Below are positions 60,679 through 64,000 of a stretch of 64,000 nucleotides of DNA, in pieces. This DNA is from Vibrio sp. HDW18 (GTDB lineage: Bacteria > Pseudomonadota > Gammaproteobacteria > Enterobacterales > Vibrionaceae), in assembly GCF_011306175.1 (NCBI RefSeq), contig NZ_CP049913.1, positions 1,426,001 through 1,490,000 on the forward strand, written 5' to 3'. Every line of letters begins with the position of its first letter. Positions within the stretch are counted from its first letter, which is position 1. The notes beneath the pieces are model-generated. The model did not search any database. It saw nothing but the letters and a program-made list of their open reading frames with translations, and was not told the DNA's origin. The position numbers were made by a program, and so were the translations under genes.

Positions 60679-60972
60679 ATGTCAATCAGTACATTTTCAA
60701 TAACAACAAATTTTGCGACTACTCCATCAGAATTACCGGGTGATCATGGAACTTTGCATGATGTAGTTTTGGGTTATGATCAAGAGCTTGTTAATCTTCA
60801 AGAGGCATTAGATAAAGCTTTGGCTGATATTAGTGCTAATCCCTCTGATCCTGGTGCTCTTGCTCGTTTTCAAGCAGCACAAGCTGACTATACGACGTTT
60901 AAACAATTTGTTTCTAACCTAGTAAAGTCTTATCGAGACTTGGACCAAAGTATAGTAAGGAATATTGGCTAA
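60679..60972 (+). CDS. sctF: T3SS needle subunit, PrgI/MxiH (SctF)
   Basis: SctF polymerises into the hollow needle. The C-terminal half carries the family signature NPSDPGALARFQAAQADYTT, with the turn NPSDP between two helices, and ends with SNLVKSYRDLDQSIVRNIG, matching the polymerisation segment of PrgI. At 97 residues it is longer than PrgI (80) and MxiH (83), owing to about 15 extra N-terminal residues (MSISTFSITTNFATTPSEL). The ATG at 60679 follows GAGAGCGTT; the frame open from 60652 overlaps the upstream gene and is not used. The stop overlaps the next ATG (TAATG). Confidence 0.93.
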   Translation: MSISTFSITTNFATTPSELPGDHGTLHDVVLGYDQELVNLQEALDKALADISANPSDPGALARFQAAQADYTTFKQFVSNLVKSYRDLDQSIVRNIG

Positions 60973-61274
60973 TGGTTAAATCAATTCAAGGAGTTGAGGT
61001 TTATAAAGAACCATTAATTATCAGTAAAGTGGATACAAATGATATAGGTTCAATAGACTCTTTATTTATCGAAGCTGTATCTAATAAGGTATCGGTAATG
61101 CAAGATGTAAAATTAAGCATCAATAATGCATTAAGTGATCCAACTTTGATCTCTGATCCTGCCTCTCTTGCGAAAGTACAAGCGATGATGGCAGATTATA
61201 GCCTCAATATCTCTTTATTTGAAAAAATAGCGCAAAGTGGAATTAAGGCGGTCGATACATTGGTGAAATCGTGA
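60972..61274 (+). CDS. sctI: T3SS inner rod protein, PrgJ/MxiI (SctI)
   Basis: SctI links the export gate to the needle base and takes part in substrate switching. The 100 residues are normal for the family (PrgJ 101). The C-terminal part DPASLAKVQAMMADYSLNIS and SGIKAVDTLVKS matches PrgJ, including the terminal hydrophobic and small residues needed for assembly. Like the needle protein it has a DP turn between helices, reflecting the shared origin of rod and needle. It starts at the last base of the needle stop and overlaps the next gene by four bases. Confidence 0.92.
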   Translation: MVKSIQGVEVYKEPLIISKVDTNDIGSIDSLFIEAVSNKVSVMQDVKLSINNALSDPTLISDPASLAKVQAMMADYSLNISLFEKIAQSGIKAVDTLVKS

Positions 61275-61969
61275 AAAATATACTCGTTGTTATTTTTATG
61301 TTTTTTTTGTTTGGCTGTAAACAAAATGATATTGTTTTTAATGTGTCAGCACAGGAATCCATAAGAATTGAGTCAATGTTAATAGATAATGGGATTATTC
61401 CAAAATCAAACAAAAATAAAGATGGCTTTACAATAAGTGTTAGTAGTGAAGATAGATTGCGAGCAATCAATTTACTTTCATTTTATCGCATGCCAAGTGA
61501 ATCAAATGTAACAATGAATGATCTTTTTCCAGTTGGTGAATTGGTTGCAAGCCCTTTTTCTGAAAAAAATAGGCTCTTATTTGGTGTTAGTAGCCAGTTA
61601 AAAAGTTCTATTGAGACTATTCCTGGAGTAATCACCGCTAGTGTTGATTTATCCTACGATAGTAAAGATAAAAAGGCATCTGTAATAGTTGTTCATCAAG
61701 AGTCTCTAGAGGTAAGCGAAGATTTTAAAGAAAGCATTAGGTCTATGATTGTTAATGGGTTCGGCGATGTTGATTTTGCTAATGTTTCGGTAAGTTTTTA
61801 CAAAAAATCCTTTAATCCAGTCCTTTTAAGTCAAAAGGATAGCAATTGGATTTATTATGTTTTTGCTTTATTTTTAACTATTCTTTTGGGTGTTTTATTC
61901 AGCAATGGAAAATTTATTATCTCGAAGATTAAAGATTATCGAGTTCATGCAAAATCCAGAAAATTATAA
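61271..61969 (+). CDS. sctJ: T3SS inner-ring lipoprotein, PrgK/MxiJ (SctJ)
   Basis: SctJ is the periplasmic lipoprotein ring of the inner membrane. The 232 residues begin with a lipoprotein signal, lipobox LFGC and Cys16. The first ring-building domain (about 20-75) contains ESMLIDNGIIPKSNKN, and the second (about 95-170) contains RLLFGVSSQLKSSIETIPGV with the family's conserved E-L-S-type patch, then VDLSYDSKDKKASVIV. A membrane segment near the C terminus (about 193-216) is present, as in PrgK. The start is GTG 61271, overlapping the rod gene stop (GTGA). Confidence 0.93.
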   Translation: MKNILVVIFMFFLFGCKQNDIVFNVSAQESIRIESMLIDNGIIPKSNKNKDGFTISVSSEDRLRAINLLSFYRMPSESNVTMNDLFPVGELVASPFSEKNRLLFGVSSQLKSSIETIPGVITASVDLSYDSKDKKASVIVVHQESLEVSEDFKESIRSMIVNGFGDVDFANVSVSFYKKSFNPVLLSQKDSNWIYYVFALFLTILLGVLFSNGKFIISKIKDYRVHAKSRKL

Positions 61970-62420
61970 ATTATATAATTCTGAATATAATGAATTTCTA
62001 TTGGAAAATGGGCTATTAGATAAGTTTGCTGTGATTAATTATGAGGATAATTTATCGATAGATAATTATTCATGTATAGAGTATCGAGTTCTATATCAAA
62101 TCATATGTTTAATTGCAATAATTAATACGACGGGTGGTAATTGTTCATACCTAATGAATGAAATTCCAATGTTTGATCGAAGAAAGGTTTTAGCATTATA
62201 TTCACAAATGCTAGCTAAACGAACGCTTAAACTTGATGTCGCTGTTTCATATAATCAAATAATTATATGGTGTTATCAACATCAGCTGATCTCGGAACTT
62301 GAAGCGAATAGATTAGTTAGCAATAGTAATTTTAATTTTGATAAGACGATAGAAATTGATTGCCTTAATGAAATTATATTAACTAAAGGTTTAGAAAACT
62401 ATGTTAAAGACTATATCTGA
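61905..62420 (+). CDS. sctK: T3SS sorting-platform protein, OrgA/MxiK-like (SctK)
   Basis: SctK sits between the inner-membrane ring and the cytoplasmic sorting pods. The 171-residue product is soluble, helical and cysteine-containing. Residue similarity to OrgA and MxiK is weak by eye, and the call rests mainly on its place directly after prgK, its length (OrgA 199, MxiK 175) and its coupling to an OrgB-like gene. The start is probably ATG 61905, inside the sctJ reading frame; GTG 61890 is possible. It overlaps sctJ by 65 bases and the next gene by 20 bases, a compact layout typical of these operons. Confidence 0.75.
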   Translation: MENLLSRRLKIIEFMQNPENYKLYNSEYNEFLLENGLLDKFAVINYEDNLSIDNYSCIEYRVLYQIICLIAIINTTGGNCSYLMNEIPMFDRRKVLALYSQMLAKRTLKLDVAVSYNQIIIWCYQHQLISELEANRLVSNSNFNFDKTIEIDCLNEIILTKGLENYVKDYI

Positions 62421-62946
62421 TCAAGACTTTGAAAGTGACAAAGTAACTATCGAATTGTATAAATCTTATATTAAAGTTGTCGATATGGGATTGAATGCTC
62501 TATTAAAAAAAGAAAGGGCACAGCTTGATTCGGAAAGAGACTTTATAATAAATTTTTATAATGAACTTTCAAAAAAATTAGTATGTGAGATTGTCAATGA
62601 AACTTGTATTAAAATTGAAGAGTCATTGAGAGATATCACGGTTGATTTTGAATGTAATGCCGAATTTATTAAAAGCCTTTTGATGAAAGATATCGATACC
62701 GGAGCATCCATCAGTGATATAGTTTGTCGAACAAGTTCAAAAAACATTTTAGAAATTATTGGTAAAAAACTAAATGTAATTTATGATGAAACTATTGATG
62801 ATCGAGTATTTGATATTTCGTTTCGAGGCATAAATAAAACAATAGACATCGAATGTCTTGAAAATGATATAGTTAGGGAGTTAAGGGTTTGCAAACAAAA
62901 AAATTTAGCTACCCTAGAACATGTCAAAATGAAAAAACCACACTAG
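62401..62946 (+). CDS. sctL: T3SS ATPase stator, OrgB/MxiN-like (SctL)
   Basis: SctL proteins link the ATPase to the sorting pods and regulate it, similar to flagellar FliH. The 181-residue protein has an N-terminal coiled-coil stretch with LLKKERAQLDSERDFIINFY (about 34-53) and a C-terminal domain with mixed strands and helices (about 95-170). Length is near OrgB (226) and MxiN (230) but shorter. The order sctK-sctL matches orgA-orgB and mxiK-mxiN. It overlaps both neighbours by 20 and 58 bases. Identity is low, so position carries much of the call. Confidence 0.75.
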   Translation: MLKTISDQDFESDKVTIELYKSYIKVVDMGLNALLKKERAQLDSERDFIINFYNELSKKLVCEIVNETCIKIEESLRDITVDFECNAEFIKSLLMKDIDTGASISDIVCRTSSKNILEIIGKKLNVIYDETIDDRVFDISFRGINKTIDIECLENDIVRELRVCKQKNLATLEHVKMKKPH

Positions 62947-63089
62947 GATTATATTTAAAGTATTCTGGAGGTCTTCTGATTGATATTTATCGAAGTGAAG
63001 ATGAAATTTCGCTAGAAGTTTCTGGAGATTTGAACTTAATGTCTGAATTTATAATGGATTTGACGGTTAACATATGCTACGTAAGATAA
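62889..63089 (+). CDS. Small unknown protein overlapping the stator and secretin genes
   Basis: This 66-residue frame begins at a TTG (62889) within the end of sctL and finishes 16 bases inside the secretin gene. Without it there would be a 127-base gap in an operon where every other junction overlaps or nearly so. The peptide has a strand-rich middle (LGLYLKYSGGLLIDIYRSED) and a hydrophobic end (LMSEFIMDLTVNICYV). Shigella has the small genes mxiL and mxiM at the same place between mxiN and mxiD, so it could be a counterpart of unknown sequence relation. It may equally be a chance frame; the rare start codon weakens it. Confidence 0.48.
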   Translation: MQTKKFSYPRTCQNEKTTLGLYLKYSGGLLIDIYRSEDEISLEVSGDLNLMSEFIMDLTVNICYVR

Positions 63090-64000
63090 GTAAGAATGCT
63101 GCGTTAATTTTGTGTTTATTGAGTTTTAACGTTTCGTCTGCCGTTATAAGTCTACGAGATAGTAAGGTCAGTAATTTTTTTGATGCAGTTTCTATTGAAA
63201 TTGGTCGTCCAGTTATTCTAAGTAATAAGTCTGAAGGGTTTAAATTGTCAGGCGATATCGATATAAGTAATCCTTTAAGTGCAATCAATGATGTTGCAAA
63301 TAAGTTGAACTTTATATGGTATGATAATGGCTATGCTATATATATCTATTCATCTAGTGAAATAAAAAATGAATTTTATTCTATAGAGTCATTGGATGAT
63401 TTTAATCAAATAAAGAAACATTTGGTCATGACCGGGTTATTTGATGATAAATATGAGCTTAGATATACTCAAGGTGCGGTTTTTATATCTGGACCTCCTA
63501 GCTATGTATCGATCGTTCGAGACACAATTTTAGCTTATTATAATAGCTTAAAAGATAAAAAGGTTAGTCCTGATGCTTTTGTTGTTAAGTCGTTTCGTCT
63601 TAACAATCGTTTTGTTAGCGATATGAAATATATTGTAAGAGGAAATGAGAAAGTTATAAAGGGTGTTGCGAGTGTAATCAGAGAAATTTATGACTCAGGA
63701 AAATTTTCGGCTAAGGTTGAGATTGTTGAAGATTACTTAAACAACACCTTATATGCCAAAGGGTTAGCTAAAGATCTAGTCGATCTAGATGATATTATTA
63801 AAAATGTTGATATAGCAAGAGAACAAATTCAAATATCATTATGGATTATTGACGTGGATTCAAACCAAGTTAATCAGCTAGGAACAAAATTGGCTGGACA
63901 ATTCAATAGTGATTTTCTTGATGCGAGCTTAAATGCTACATCGAATATAATTTTAACCCAAGAAAATAGCTTTAAGTTTGTTGCTTCTATTGCAGCTCTT
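63074..64000 (+). CDS. sctC: T3SS outer-membrane secretin, InvG/MxiD (SctC), 3' part outside window
   Basis: SctC forms the outer-membrane ring through which the needle passes. The window contains 309 codons of an expected 550-570. A signal peptide is present (LRKISKNAALILCLLSFNVS, cleavage near residue 23). The first secretin N domains follow: IGRPVILSNKSEGFKLSGDI, the segment VFISGPPSYVSIVRDTI near residue 135, which closely parallels InvG's SGPP motif, and the N3 domain with SFRLNNRFVSDMKY, then QIQISLWIIDVDSNQVNQLG near 255. The pore-forming C-terminal beta domain is beyond the window. The ATG is at 63074. The gene after it is probably invE/mxiC or the next apparatus gene. Confidence 0.92.
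   Translation, partial: MLRKISKNAALILCLLSFNVSSAVISLRDSKVSNFFDAVSIEIGRPVILSNKSEGFKLSGDIDISNPLSAINDVANKLNFIWYDNGYAIYIYSSSEIKNEFYSIESLDDFNQIKKHLVMTGLFDDKYELRYTQGAVFISGPPSYVSIVRDTILAYYNSLKDKKVSPDAFVVKSFRLNNRFVSDMKYIVRGNEKVIKGVASVIREIYDSGKFSAKVEIVEDYLNNTLYAKGLAKDLVDLDDIIKNVDIAREQIQISLWIIDVDSNQVNQLGTKLAGQFNSDFLDASLNATSNIILTQENSFKFVASIAAL

Larger units (their letters stand above)
44704..64000. mobile_element. Type III secretion island of the Inv/Mxi-Spa class (left part)
   Basis: From just after ftsN the DNA turns AT-rich and carries only T3SS and unknown genes up to the window end. In V. cholerae-type genomes ftsN is followed by hslVU, so the island sits between these genes or has replaced what follows. 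No integrase, transposase, tRNA or direct repeat is seen at the left edge, so the integration mechanism is unknown. The left boundary is approximate: a stem-loop (44661-44669 with 44695-44703) after ftsN may belong to the ftsN unit. Export gate, ATPase, C-ring and the right edge must lie beyond 64000. Confidence 0.75.

Overview
The window is a stretch of Vibrio chromosome. The gene order greB, ompR, envZ, xanP, recG, spoT, rpoZ, gmk, then on through nhaP2, dsbD, pulA, dcuA, aspA, fxsA, trmL, cpxA/cpxR/cpxP, fieF, pfkA, glpX, zapB, metF/metL/metB/metJ, malic enzyme, rpmE, priA, cytR and ftsN matches the large chromosome of Vibrio cholerae and its nearest relatives. Four ERIC-type intergenic repeats also fit. 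Species-level assignment is my inference from protein similarity recalled from memory.

Bases 1 to about 44,650 are ordinary core genome: transcription factors (tex, greB), envelope signalling (ompR/envZ, cpxRA/cpxP), stringent response (spoT, rpoZ), replication and repair (recG, priA), anaerobic C4-dicarboxylate metabolism (dcuA, aspA), glycolysis and gluconeogenesis (pfkA, glpX), the methionine regulon and cell division (zapB, ftsN). Regulatory sites readable here include a preQ1-I-like riboswitch before the queuosine-precursor transporter yhhQ, a four-box MetJ operator between metB and metJ, and a CpxR box between cpxR and cpxP. An AT-rich gene for a delta-class carbonic-anhydrase-like secreted protein sits between greB and ompR. 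Two adjacent genes, cytR and ftsN, each carry an apparent one-base loss in a C-tract.

After ftsN, where I would expect hslVU, the sequence becomes clearly AT-rich and carries a type III secretion system (T3SS) of the Inv/Mxi-Spa (SPI-1, Shigella) class. This is neither the Ysc-like T3SS1 nor the T3SS2 usually discussed for vibrios. The island runs past the right edge of the window. It starts with five separately placed small genes of unknown function that look like effector candidates (44890-48438). Next is a translocon operon: tip protein (SipD/IpaD), chaperone (SicA/IpgC), translocators (SipB and SipC) and a 972-residue protein at the SipA/IpaA position. A large unknown gene on the opposite strand (56052-58628) follows. 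The last part is a tightly overlapping apparatus operon: winged-helix regulator, PrgH, PrgI, PrgJ, PrgK, OrgA, OrgB, a small unknown ORF and the secretin InvG/MxiD, cut by the window end.

The most interesting protein is the one at the SipA/IpaA position. It contains six spaced amphipathic helices (residues about 423-967) that follow the vinculin-binding-site pattern known from talin, Shigella IpaA and Chlamydia TarP. It may therefore be a multivalent vinculin-binding effector. It also has a histidine-rich patch, NPxF repeats and an RSxSxP motif; the first gene of the island has two further RSxSxP motifs. These eukaryote-like motifs suggest a host-cell-manipulating system in a Vibrio that I do not recognise as described.
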